From assembly GCA_964610315.1 (NCBI GenBank), contig CAZSVM010000014.1:7625-71624 (forward strand): 64,000 bases of DNA, written 5' to 3'. Positions 51,096 through 59,115 of the stretch are shown here, in pieces. The position numbers were made by a program, and so were the translations under genes. A model generated the notes under the pieces. It searched no databases, was not told where the DNA came from, and saw only the letters and a list, made by a program, of their open reading frames with translations. The DNA comes from JAQVEM01 sp964610315 (GTDB lineage: Bacteria; Actinomycetota; Humimicrobiia; Humimicrobiales; Humimicrobiaceae). Within the stretch, counting starts at the first letter, position 1. Every line of letters begins with the position of its first letter.

Positions 51096-51962
51096 TTAAC
51101 TTCCATAAGCCGGAAATTTTTCACCAAAAATTTGTCGCCATATTGCGATAGCTCTCTCGTGTTCGCTTCTCCCATTATGTGTAAGGTACCAGGCATCTCG
51201 AGCCTTATCTCTGGCAGTTTTTAGTCTTTCCAGAGCTAATATTCTATTTCCTGCATTAAGGTACTTATCTACGTAGCCAAGTTCGTACCATAGAGATGAA
51301 GATACTAATTTAACTGCTTCATCAAAGTACTTAAACACATTCCACGGATAATCTGCTAATTTGCTATTAAATATTTTAAGCGCCATTACCTCTATATGGA
51401 AAGACTGAAGAAAATTGCTATGTTGATGATTCCACCATTTTATCATCTTAATAATACGTTTGAAAGCATCCCCACATTCTTTATTTCTCTGACTTAATAA
51501 GTCTGAGTGTTTTCTAGGTCTTGATGGTAACCAACTTTCCGTATTCATATCGGGAACATTATAATAATCTACTGATCCATTGTCATTAACAATTCTCGAA
51601 ACAGGTACAATATCAACATTAGGCCACGTATTGTAATAAAGTGTAACTGCTTGTCCATTTCTTCTAACATTAGTTTTGTATTCAGCTAAGCAATCTCTTA
51701 CTACTTGCAGAACTTGTGACGGTTTCTTCCCTTTTATGTGTTTGCCATAATGAAACACAACAATGATATCTAAATCAGCGTATTCTTTTAGAGCCGTAAA
51801 ACGTGGAATTGAGCCAGAAGGGAAAGCATCAATTATCTCAAACTCATCCTCTAAAAGCGAAACAAGGTGATCTTTACGCTTACTAGCAGTTTCTCTATAA
51901 TCTCCAGAAAGCTCAATGTTTTCCCTAAATTTATCAAAAGAAACGTGTACAGTGTAAGGCAT
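51096..51962 (-). CDS. CD-NTase (SMODS-type nucleotidyltransferase) of a CBASS system, cassette 4
   Basis: 288 residues. The nucleotidyltransferase core has FPSGSIPRFTALKEYADLDI (about 45-64), with the G-S and D-x-D metal ligands, and the third Asp in WPNVDIVPV. A helical C-terminal domain follows. On infection such enzymes make cyclic or linear oligonucleotides that activate a partner effector; here the partner is the SLATT protein coupled downstream. The system appears minimal: no Cap2/Cap3 ubiquitin-like accessory genes are nearby. Confidence 0.88.
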   Translation of the reverse strand: MPYTVHVSFDKFRENIELSGDYRETASKRKDHLVSLLEDEFEIIDAFPSGSIPRFTALKEYADLDIIVVFHYGKHIKGKKPSQVLQVVRDCLAEYKTNVRRNGQAVTLYYNTWPNVDIVPVSRIVNDNGSVDYYNVPDMNTESWLPSRPRKHSDLLSQRNKECGDAFKRIIKMIKWWNHQHSNFLQSFHIEVMALKIFNSKLADYPWNVFKYFDEAVKLVSSSLWYELGYVDKYLNAGNRILALERLKTARDKARDAWYLTHNGRSEHERAIAIWRQIFGEKFPAYGS

Positions 51963-52074
51963 GCTATCAGATTAACTGGATCCCTTGTTCCAGTCAATCA
52001 ATTTTTTTTGTTTATTCTTATTAAAAACATCTCCCCAAATGTAGTATATCTGGGTATAAACTAATCAACTATAA

Positions 52075-53841
52075 CTAGGATCTGAAAATATTTATTGTAT
52101 CCTCTTTACTATACGGCGTTCCAAATTTTATGTGATATTTGATATTGTTTCTCTCACAAAACTCCATTACCTTCTTTGCCATTCTCCTATAAAAATCTTC
52201 ACTGTTCTCCCACCCTGGAGGACAATTGTTACCATAATAAGTCAGCCTTCGATAATTTAACTTACCAAAAATAATTTTCTTAACAAACTTAATTTTTTCT
52301 AAAACTTTCTCAATATTTTCTGCATTCGGGTCATATTCTGGTATAGGATAAGGCTCCATGCTTATCCAAGTTTTTAAACCAGCTTTGGCGAGCCTCTTGA
52401 GAGATTCTATCCTTTTCTTGTAAGGTGCTGAGAATGGTTCAAATTTTTGTTTAAATTTATCATCTAAAGATACAAGCGTAATTCCATATTCATTATTTTG
52501 TAAAAATCTTTTTCTATTTAAGATTTCTTCAGGGTAAAAACCTTTTGTTAAGGTTGTTACTCTTATTTCTTCTTTATTCAGTGTCTCAATAATCTTAAGG
52601 GTTAGCTCTTTTATTTCAGGAATCAAATCTCCTTCCTCAAAATCATACATAAAAGGATCTGACATAAAACAAAGGTGAACAAAATCTATCTCGTTTTTGT
52701 ATTTAGGTATCTCTGTTTCTAAAAGTTGTAAAGCATTTCTTGCAACCCTAGGTCTTCTCCAGTCAGAATAGTTTTTAACCCATCCAAATTTCTGAGCCAT
52801 TCTAAATGCGTAGCAAGGGAAATTACAACCGTGCATGCACCCTATGATGTGGTTTATTGTCCAATCGCCGTACTCTACTTTGGTTTTATAGAGAAGTGAT
52901 TTTCTATAAATTCTCTTAATCTTAGATGGAATAAATAAAATATTTTGTAAATAAAACTCTCTACCAAACAAGGTGGGACCTAGAGTATTTTCTTTCTCCT
53001 CAGCGTAAATACCTTTTACTATCTTATCTGTAAATGTCTCATTTTTTGAGGCAAATAAAAGATAGTAAATGATATCTCTCCTAGCTGGATACTGCATATC
53101 AAAACCTGCTACATTATATCCGTTTTTGACAAATAAAGTTTTTATATAATCACTAAGTAAACCTAAATCTTTTTTTGTTTTATAATCTACATCTTTACCT
53201 AGAAATTCTTCTAAGGTACTGACTGTTTTTATCTCTTTCGGTATTGAAGACTCTTTTACTGCTATTCCCCGTGTTCTAGTTTCACCTTCCTTACTGTAAT
53301 TAAAAAAAATGTCAATGGGATTATTCAGGTTTAGATAGCTTTTAATGGTTTTTTTATGAATATTAATACCCCAAGGATCAATACAAAGAAATATTGGGTG
53401 TTTTGGAGTATTTTGTATCTCTTTGAGTATTCCTGGACTTACTTTATTACAATCCTCATTTAAAAATTTAACTTTAACAATATCCTCTATTTCAGGATGA
53501 TTTTTTATAAGCTGAGAAGCTTCCTTCTCTAACTCAATTTTGTATTTTTTGGCAATCTCAATAAAAAATAATTTAATTTTAACATTATTTTTCTTTAATT
53601 TTCCTTCTTGTTTTATAATCTCCTCAAGAAAAATAAGAGGCGAACCACTGACTTTTTTCTTTTCATCTTTGTACCATCCTCTACCAGCGAATAAATCTAA
53701 GACGTACCATTCTTTACTAACCCACTTTTGTTGATTAGGCCCATTCCATATAGTAAGCCATATATCAAAAATCTTCCGAAGCATTCGAAGCTTGGTTCTA
53801 GTATGCGGTCTTTTTACAATATCCCATGCATCTTTAATCAT
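52075..53841 (-). CDS. TcmP and radical-SAM-like protein fused in one polypeptide, cassette 4
   Basis: 588 residues. The N-terminal ~300 are TcmP-like (YVLDLFAGRGWYKDEKKKVS, then PIFLCIDPWGINIHKKTI). The C-terminal ~270 match the separate radical-SAM-like protein of cassette 3: SLLYKTKVEYGDWTINHIIG, CMHGCNFPCYAFRM with the same C-x3-C-x3-C, VHLCFMSDPFMYDF, TTLTKGFYPEE, KTWISMEPYPIPEYD. The N-terminal part is divergent from the split TcmP. The fusion shows the two act together. It is transcribed alone, opposite to the split pair. Confidence 0.88.
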   Translation of the reverse strand: MIKDAWDIVKRPHTRTKLRMLRKIFDIWLTIWNGPNQQKWVSKEWYVLDLFAGRGWYKDEKKKVSGSPLIFLEEIIKQEGKLKKNNVKIKLFFIEIAKKYKIELEKEASQLIKNHPEIEDIVKVKFLNEDCNKVSPGILKEIQNTPKHPIFLCIDPWGINIHKKTIKSYLNLNNPIDIFFNYSKEGETRTRGIAVKESSIPKEIKTVSTLEEFLGKDVDYKTKKDLGLLSDYIKTLFVKNGYNVAGFDMQYPARRDIIYYLLFASKNETFTDKIVKGIYAEEKENTLGPTLFGREFYLQNILFIPSKIKRIYRKSLLYKTKVEYGDWTINHIIGCMHGCNFPCYAFRMAQKFGWVKNYSDWRRPRVARNALQLLETEIPKYKNEIDFVHLCFMSDPFMYDFEEGDLIPEIKELTLKIIETLNKEEIRVTTLTKGFYPEEILNRKRFLQNNEYGITLVSLDDKFKQKFEPFSAPYKKRIESLKRLAKAGLKTWISMEPYPIPEYDPNAENIEKVLEKIKFVKKIIFGKLNYRRLTYYGNNCPPGWENSEDFYRRMAKKVMEFCERNNIKYHIKFGTPYSKEDTINIFRS

Positions 53842-53931
53842 AATTTTAATGTTTTATTTCAGTATACAATTTTTCTCTTCGTTTTATTTATTCTAACAAA
53901 GAATCGCTTTAGTGGCGATAAATAAAAACCA

Positions 53932-53950
53932 CCCAGCGATGGGCTTTTTA
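53932..53950 (+). terminator. outward terminator upstream of the fusion gene
   Basis: CCCA, loop GCGA, TGGG, then CTTTTTATTT on the plus strand, beginning the ~150-base region shared with the left side of copy C. Confidence 0.6.
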
Positions 53951-54039
53951 TTTATAGATACTATACCAGAACTATAAAATTTATCAGAAATTAAAAGGTT
54001 TTACTTAAACTTTGGGTATTCTTTGATATTCAAACTCAT

Positions 54040-54090
54040 GGAATGTGTCCCAGAAAATATATTAGATTTCAATTGGAAGTTACGGTGTAG
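54040..54090 (+). repeat. tail repeat copy E, frame broken
   Basis: 51 bases; like copy A but lacking 2 bases (AAAATATTAGA instead of AAAATATATTAGA), which destroys the tail frame. The final codons still differ from A mainly at third positions. The left flank is shared with copy C for ~110 bases; the right side has the TCCCC/GGGGA terminator (54099-54115) and GGTTTGGCTC as in copy A. Confidence 0.85.
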
Positions 54091-54098
54091 CAAAAAAA

Positions 54099-54115
54099 TC
54101 CCCCCATAAAGGGGA
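54099..54115 (+). terminator. terminator hairpin after tail copy E
   Basis: TCCCC, loop of CCATAAA type, GGGGA, then TTTCTGG, with an A7 run before it. Confidence 0.7.
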
Positions 54116-54135
54116 TTTCTGGTTTGGCTCAGAAT

Positions 54136-54651
54136 TTAATATTCGATCTGTAATTTCTCAATTTTATTTTTGTAGGTTATGTATTTATGTGAAAATCCTT
54201 TTTTACTAATTCTGAACTTCATCTTCCTTGCAAAATCCGGGAATCTTCTAATGCCACCTAACAAATCAAAGTAGGTTAAAAAATAAGCCAGAGCAGCTTC
54301 ACAATCATATGTATTTAAACTGGTTGCTAATATAATTACTCCTGGTGACTTAGATAAGGGAAATTTTCTGTCGTTCCAGAAGTCATTGTCGTTGGTCAAG
54401 ATTAAGTAATTCTTTCTTGAACAATAATCATAGATATCAGAATCTTCACGAGACGAATATTTAATTTCTTCAAAGGCTTTAAACTTAGGGAAATCAATTA
54501 ACTCATTTTTCAACATCTGTGATAGATTCCTATCTAAAAAAATTCCAACCTTGCGTTTTGGAGGATTCCATGCAATCCAATTTTTTTTAAACCATTTATC
54601 AAACCCTGGATCTTCTTTTCTGAGAGAATTTAAATATTCATTAAACTTCAT
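54136..54651 (-). CDS. PIN-like toxin (DUF5615 type), cassette 5
   Basis: 171 residues from ATG 54651 (a GTG at 54684 is in frame but overlaps the upstream small gene). VGIFLDRNLSQML holds the first acidic residue, and LILTNDNDFWNDRKFPLSKS the Asp pair typical of the DUF5615 PIN-like fold, followed by PGVIILATS. PIN-like proteins of this type are RNase toxins paired with small antitoxins; here the upstream neighbour is a 41-residue gene. Confidence 0.75.
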   Translation of the reverse strand: MKFNEYLNSLRKEDPGFDKWFKKNWIAWNPPKRKVGIFLDRNLSQMLKNELIDFPKFKAFEEIKYSSREDSDIYDYCSRKNYLILTNDNDFWNDRKFPLSKSPGVIILATSLNTYDCEAALAYFLTYFDLLGGIRRFPDFARKMKFRISKKGFSHKYITYKNKIEKLQIEY

Positions 54652-54673
54652 TACTTCACTTAATATTAGGTAA

Positions 54674-54799
54674 TCACCACTCACCGATGGGGGCTAAGAA
54701 TTCAAAACATATTACACGGCCATCAACCGCCTCTCTTATTAATTCCTTACTTTGCTTCTTTAGGTCTGATTTCTCATTATCCTCACGAAGCTTTCCCAT
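54674..54799 (-). CDS. 41-residue protein, possible antitoxin of the PIN-like toxin
   Basis: MGKLREDNEKSDLKKQSKEL, continuing to a TGA at 54674. GGAG lies 11 bases before ATG 54799, and the gene ends just before the PIN-like gene, as an antitoxin would. It is charged and probably helical. I know no family; the assignment as antitoxin is from position only. Confidence 0.55.
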   Translation of the reverse strand: MGKLREDNEKSDLKKQSKELIREAVDGRVICFEFLAPIGEW

Positions 54800-54838
54800 A
54801 AATTTTATTGCTCCTTAGAAAATCTAAATTTCGTGATT

Positions 54839-55504
54839 TTAAAGGATTACTAATTCATTCAGCATTTCGGACTCTTCATCCTTCCAAATTCCAGACCATA
54901 TAATTTTAAACTTCCCACTAATTTTTTCTGCGTTTTTACTGTAAATTACTACTTCAATTTGATATTTCCCTGGAATTAAGCAATCCCATTGTGCATAAAA
55001 TCGTTCTGGAAGCTCAAAGAAAAATTTATTTTCCCTTTTTTCCTCTTCACTTATACCTTTATATACAGACCCTTGCTCATGGTTCGGATGGTGAATTCGG
55101 CCTATATCGCAAAAAATTTCTCTACCCGGCTGTATCGTAAGATATTTTAGCATTTGAGTACCGGACCATTTAAGTGAAACTGGTGAAAATCCAGTAAATT
55201 CCTTAAATTTCCCAGCACTATTTTCCTTCCAAATTTTTTCAAGCACAGCCTCGCATTGTTCGGCTTGAACCTTACCATTGTTTACAACTTTAAACCTAAA
55301 ATAATAAACAGGGAAGTACACTCCTGCTTCCCTCATTTGTGTAATATGACAGTACGGAGGTGTATGATAAAACTTAAAAGCTAATTTTGCTGAATAAAAT
55401 CTATATTTCCATCTTTCAATAACATAAGGTGCCAAAAAAGCTACGCTGGCCAAAAGAAGCGTTGTGCCAATTAAAACCCATTCGCTAATTTGCATTTCTT
55501 GCAT
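54839..55504 (-). CDS. single-pass membrane protein of unknown function, cassette 5
   Basis: 221 residues. One N-terminal membrane segment (WVLIGTTLLLASVAFLAPYV) followed by a basic turn and a cytoplasmic beta-rich domain (YYFRFKVVNNGKVQAEQCEA, an immunoglobulin-like look, then CLIPGKYQIEVVIYSKN). Not recognised. It lies 90 bases after the restriction-methylase gene on the same strand and may be a membrane effector or sensor in this cassette. Confidence 0.65.
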   Translation of the reverse strand: MQEMQISEWVLIGTTLLLASVAFLAPYVIERWKYRFYSAKLAFKFYHTPPYCHITQMREAGVYFPVYYFRFKVVNNGKVQAEQCEAVLEKIWKENSAGKFKEFTGFSPVSLKWSGTQMLKYLTIQPGREIFCDIGRIHHPNHEQGSVYKGISEEEKRENKFFFELPERFYAQWDCLIPGKYQIEVVIYSKNAEKISGKFKIIWSGIWKDEESEMLNELVIL

Positions 55505-55594
55505 ATTTTTATTCTTTATTAAAATCTTCTACAATTTTAATCTCTCCAGTTTAAGCCTTTGAGGTTTATAAACTAATGATTTCCTTATCGCCGA

Positions 55595-58500
55595 CTAAAT
55601 TAATTCCTTCTCAATTTTAGGATATATTTTATCTATTTCTCTTTGTAAATAAATGGTCCAATTTAAAACAGTGGTAACTTTTAGAAAATGATTGACTTCA
55701 TCATTAGATAAAACCATATTAGTTCTATCTTTTAACCATTTATCTAAGACTTGATAGCCGCCTATATAATAATTCCAAACATCGGGCGCTACTGTACCAA
55801 AATACTGCCTCTCATTGATATAAATCCGTCCTGCATTTTCCCTATATCCTCGTTGTCTAACTCTATTATCGCCAACAACTGGATATGTCACCCTAGTATC
55901 TTCTAATTTGTCTGATTTTAATAAATGGAGGTTTACTAATTCACTGCCTAACCCCGCTATTTTGTTGAAAAGATTAATATTCTTAATAAATGGTACTCTT
56001 GGAAAATCAATCTTTAAAAATTCATCATATTTTTCGCGATAAATATTAGAGTACAAAATTGCATAAATATAATTAAAAATTTTCCATGGATCAATCGTTT
56101 CAATAAAACCTCCTTTTATCTTTTTCCAAAACTCTGGAGAAAAATTTTCTTGTTGAATATTGCTTTTACCAAACAAATTATTTTCATTATCCAAATAAAG
56201 AAAGAGTGGGAAAATATATGCACTTTCTTTTGTTTGTAATGATAATAAGCAAATATCCGACGCGAACTGGGAAATAAAGCTGTGTTTAAATGAAAATGTT
56301 GAGAGCTGTTTAGTTGTAATAAGTGCTAAGTTATCTTCGCTTAATTTCCAGATATTTTCGTTACGTGATCTTTCTATTAAGCTTTTATCATAATAAATCC
56401 AACGTACATCAAACGGTCTATAATAGTATTTTTTAAATAATTCATCTTTAATTTCATTTCTTTTAAATTTTTCTCGAGCTTCGCGCATTTTCCAAGTACT
56501 AGTATCTTTTAAATTATAAGTTGATGTTAGTGTTTGATCATCTAGATTATCATCGCTGAACATCATTAATTTTCTTTTTAATCCTTCTTTTGAATAATCT
56601 AAAATAAAATTATCTCTGTGGGTTTTTACTCCGCTTGAAAACTCTTTAAAAATATCTTTGAAAGAAATAAATTTATCATATACTTTTTCACCTTTTGTAT
56701 CTTTCAGAATAAAGAAATAATTTGGTTCTCTTAATTTCAACTTCTCCCACTTTGTATTTTGAATATTATGTTCCTCGAGAAATTTATACTTTTCGTCTCT
56801 TAAGCCGTAAAGATCAGCATATCTTATTACTTGTTGTTTTTTCTCTCCTGTTTTTACTAACAAAATAATTCCCACGCCCTGCTGAATATCAAAAACGTTT
56901 TCATCTTTTCCTCCCGTTGGCGTCTTTTCTTTTCTTTTGTAGTTTCCGTGTAGATTTAAAATATAGATTTCATCAAAGTCTTTAGTCAATTTTTGACGCA
57001 TATCTCTATGGATTAAACCATCAAGATAAGAATTATTTGTAATCATTCCCACGATCCCCTGGCCGGTTTGTTTTATTTTCCAATGGGCAAAGGCAATAAA
57101 TTTAATATAGTCATCAGAAAGAGGTTGAATATTTCTTTCTTCTTTTCTAACTTTTTCTTTATAGCTTTCATAGAGGTCATTAAAATCTGATCCTTCTTTT
57201 ATAATATTCGAAGAACTAACAGAGTACGGCGGATTTCCCATAACTACTAAAATCGGCACATCTTTTTTAACCTTCATTGCTTTTCGTGCTTCTTCAGAAA
57301 GGCTAGCAACATATGGTAGTGTTGCCTGCTCTATATCTGATAAATCAAGCGTATTAGTTAGATAAAGGGGAAACCTATCACTGTTCTCTAAGTCATAACC
57401 CAAATCCTCTAAAAGTAAGGAAACTTTAAGATGACCAATGATATAGGGAGCCATTAGAAGTTCAAAGGCATAATAATCCTTAAGAACGTGATTTTTGACA
57501 ACTTGAAGCCAAGAGCCAGCATTAGGACTTCTATCTATTTCCTCTTTAGCAATCAAAATGGACTTTGCCGGGAAAGTTAGAGTGCCGGAAGCAGGATCTA
57601 AAATGATCACATTTTTATCAGCAAAGCCAGCCTTTCTGCCGAATTTTTCTTTAAGTAAAATATTGACTGAACGAGTAATATAAGAAACAACAGGCAAGGG
57701 AGTATAAAAAATACCCCTATGTTTTTTCTCTTTGGGGTTATATTCCTTCAAAAAGGTTTCATAAAAATGAATCAAAGGATCATCTCCACCTGTCCTTTTA
57801 TGTAACTCCTCTTTGATTTTCTCGATGTCAGCGTAAGCTAAAATTGTTGCAATATCGTCAACAGCCCAACTAATTGATTCAGGTAAATTGGAGCCAGAAA
57901 TTAAAGAGAAGGTATCCTTTAAAATCTGGATGTTCTTAGGAATATATTTCTGGGCTAAAAAACGATCAAATCCTTTTTCTTTATGGCGAAGTCTCGCCAT
58001 AAATAATCCATAGGTAATTGTTTGAGCATAAATGTCAGCAAAATCTTTTTTGGTCAAGTCTGTAATTAAGTACTTTTTAAATGCTTTATATATTCTGTCT
58101 ATCTCAGTTTCAACATTATTATTTAATTCTCCGACAATACATGCAGGTATTAATTTCGCTCTAGAAGCAAGCTCAATAGCTAAAGTCTTAGCACTTTTCC
58201 TTTCAGGGATATTAAAATTTAAAAACACCTCTATTAAATTGAGAAAATCTCTTTCGTTTTTTAAAGGCGGTAATTGATTCGCTTTAAGAAAATTTAACTC
58301 TCCAACACTTATTCTGGTCTTAAGAATCCATTTTTTCTCACTTTTCCTCCAAAGCCAAAAGTCAAAATAATTAGTTAGAATAAAATTATCGAAATCCTTT
58401 TTATATCTCTCAATCTGAAGAGTATGTTCAAAAAGCCCTAAATCTTTCCCAATGTCTTTTGCCTCTATATAACCAACTAACTCTTTACTTCTTCGAATGG

Positions 58501-58675
58501 TAAAATCAGGCACTCCAGCCTCTATACGTTTTGGCTGAATGGTAATATTAGTAGTAATTCCTTTTGATCTAGAAAATTCTTCAATAAGATTTTTAAGATC
58601 AGGATAAAAACTGGGCTCGGTAGTATCGCCAGTTTTAAAAGTTTTTAATATATTTTTAAAATACTTATTGAGCAT
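55595..58675 (-). CDS. type IIG-like restriction-methylase fusion, cassette 5
   Basis: 1026 residues. N-terminal PD-(D/E)xK nuclease: Asp57 in AGVPDFTI, then Glu71-Ala-Lys73 in GYIEAK. A helical connector follows, then a gamma-type N6-adenine methylase: LDPASGTLTFPA (359-370) binds S-adenosylmethionine and NPPY (481-484) is the catalytic motif. The C-terminal ~400 residues contain target recognition, ending GGYQVLDKWLKDR. No helicase domain, so it is type IIG rather than ISP. It would both modify and cut its own recognition site. Confidence 0.9.
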   Translation of the reverse strand: MLNKYFKNILKTFKTGDTTEPSFYPDLKNLIEEFSRSKGITTNITIQPKRIEAGVPDFTIRRSKELVGYIEAKDIGKDLGLFEHTLQIERYKKDFDNFILTNYFDFWLWRKSEKKWILKTRISVGELNFLKANQLPPLKNERDFLNLIEVFLNFNIPERKSAKTLAIELASRAKLIPACIVGELNNNVETEIDRIYKAFKKYLITDLTKKDFADIYAQTITYGLFMARLRHKEKGFDRFLAQKYIPKNIQILKDTFSLISGSNLPESISWAVDDIATILAYADIEKIKEELHKRTGGDDPLIHFYETFLKEYNPKEKKHRGIFYTPLPVVSYITRSVNILLKEKFGRKAGFADKNVIILDPASGTLTFPAKSILIAKEEIDRSPNAGSWLQVVKNHVLKDYYAFELLMAPYIIGHLKVSLLLEDLGYDLENSDRFPLYLTNTLDLSDIEQATLPYVASLSEEARKAMKVKKDVPILVVMGNPPYSVSSSNIIKEGSDFNDLYESYKEKVRKEERNIQPLSDDYIKFIAFAHWKIKQTGQGIVGMITNNSYLDGLIHRDMRQKLTKDFDEIYILNLHGNYKRKEKTPTGGKDENVFDIQQGVGIILLVKTGEKKQQVIRYADLYGLRDEKYKFLEEHNIQNTKWEKLKLREPNYFFILKDTKGEKVYDKFISFKDIFKEFSSGVKTHRDNFILDYSKEGLKRKLMMFSDDNLDDQTLTSTYNLKDTSTWKMREAREKFKRNEIKDELFKKYYYRPFDVRWIYYDKSLIERSRNENIWKLSEDNLALITTKQLSTFSFKHSFISQFASDICLLSLQTKESAYIFPLFLYLDNENNLFGKSNIQQENFSPEFWKKIKGGFIETIDPWKIFNYIYAILYSNIYREKYDEFLKIDFPRVPFIKNINLFNKIAGLGSELVNLHLLKSDKLEDTRVTYPVVGDNRVRQRGYRENAGRIYINERQYFGTVAPDVWNYYIGGYQVLDKWLKDRTNMVLSNDEVNHFLKVTTVLNWTIYLQREIDKIYPKIEKELI

Positions 58676-59115
58676 ATTTATTTTTTTCTGTTTAGTCTTT
58701 TTATCATTTGAATTCTCTTTTTAAAATTTATTATTCTCTCCAATCAAGAAAACATAAAAGTAATCTTTCTATGTTCTATCTTTTATAATACTTTTCAATT
58801 ATAACAAGAGATTGATTAAATAAAAATTGCCCCGCGAAGGGCTTGTTTTTTTCTTATACTGTAGCAATGATTTAAAGTAAAATAGCTGGAGTCCTTCTTT
58901 TAAAAATTATTTATAATTTGATAAAAGGATATACTAATATCGTTTCTCCTCTCACTGGATAAAATTCGAATATAGATTATGAGTAATATGGTAGATTTTT
59001 TTATGTCTCCATTCAAGAATTACGTAGGATTTCTTAGATAAAAGAGCTAACCGCTTTTTTAGTTGGCTTGTTTTGATCTTATGAAAGGGATATGATATTC
59101 AGCTATTTGCGGACT
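58676..59115. other. 440-base noncoding region at the right end of the array
   Basis: The left 170 bases match the upstream region of the NACHT gene (see 47130-47249) and include a GCCC/GGGC terminator (58829-58853). Around 58955-58980 lies GGATAAAATTCGAATATAGA, resembling the motif near 42812, 42988 and 50497. I find no tail repeat here. A hairpin-like AGCTAAC/GTTGGCT stretch lies near 59045-59068. The array probably ends or decays in this interval. Confidence 0.5.

Noticed and set aside
38925..54090. The five tail repeats as a CRISPR or tandem-repeat array
   Set aside because: Spacing is 3-4.5 kb, the units lie between genes and carry a reading frame; there are no short regular spacers and no cas genes.
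55595..58675. Large methylase as part of BREX or DISARM
   Set aside because: No pglZ, brxC, drm or helicase genes are nearby, and it carries its own N-terminal nuclease, which fits a stand-alone type IIG-like enzyme.
58705..58790. Short upstream frame resembling the NACHT protein's N-terminus
   Set aside because: It ends at TGA after a few codons; the similarity is at DNA level over a promoter-like region, so it is not a gene.
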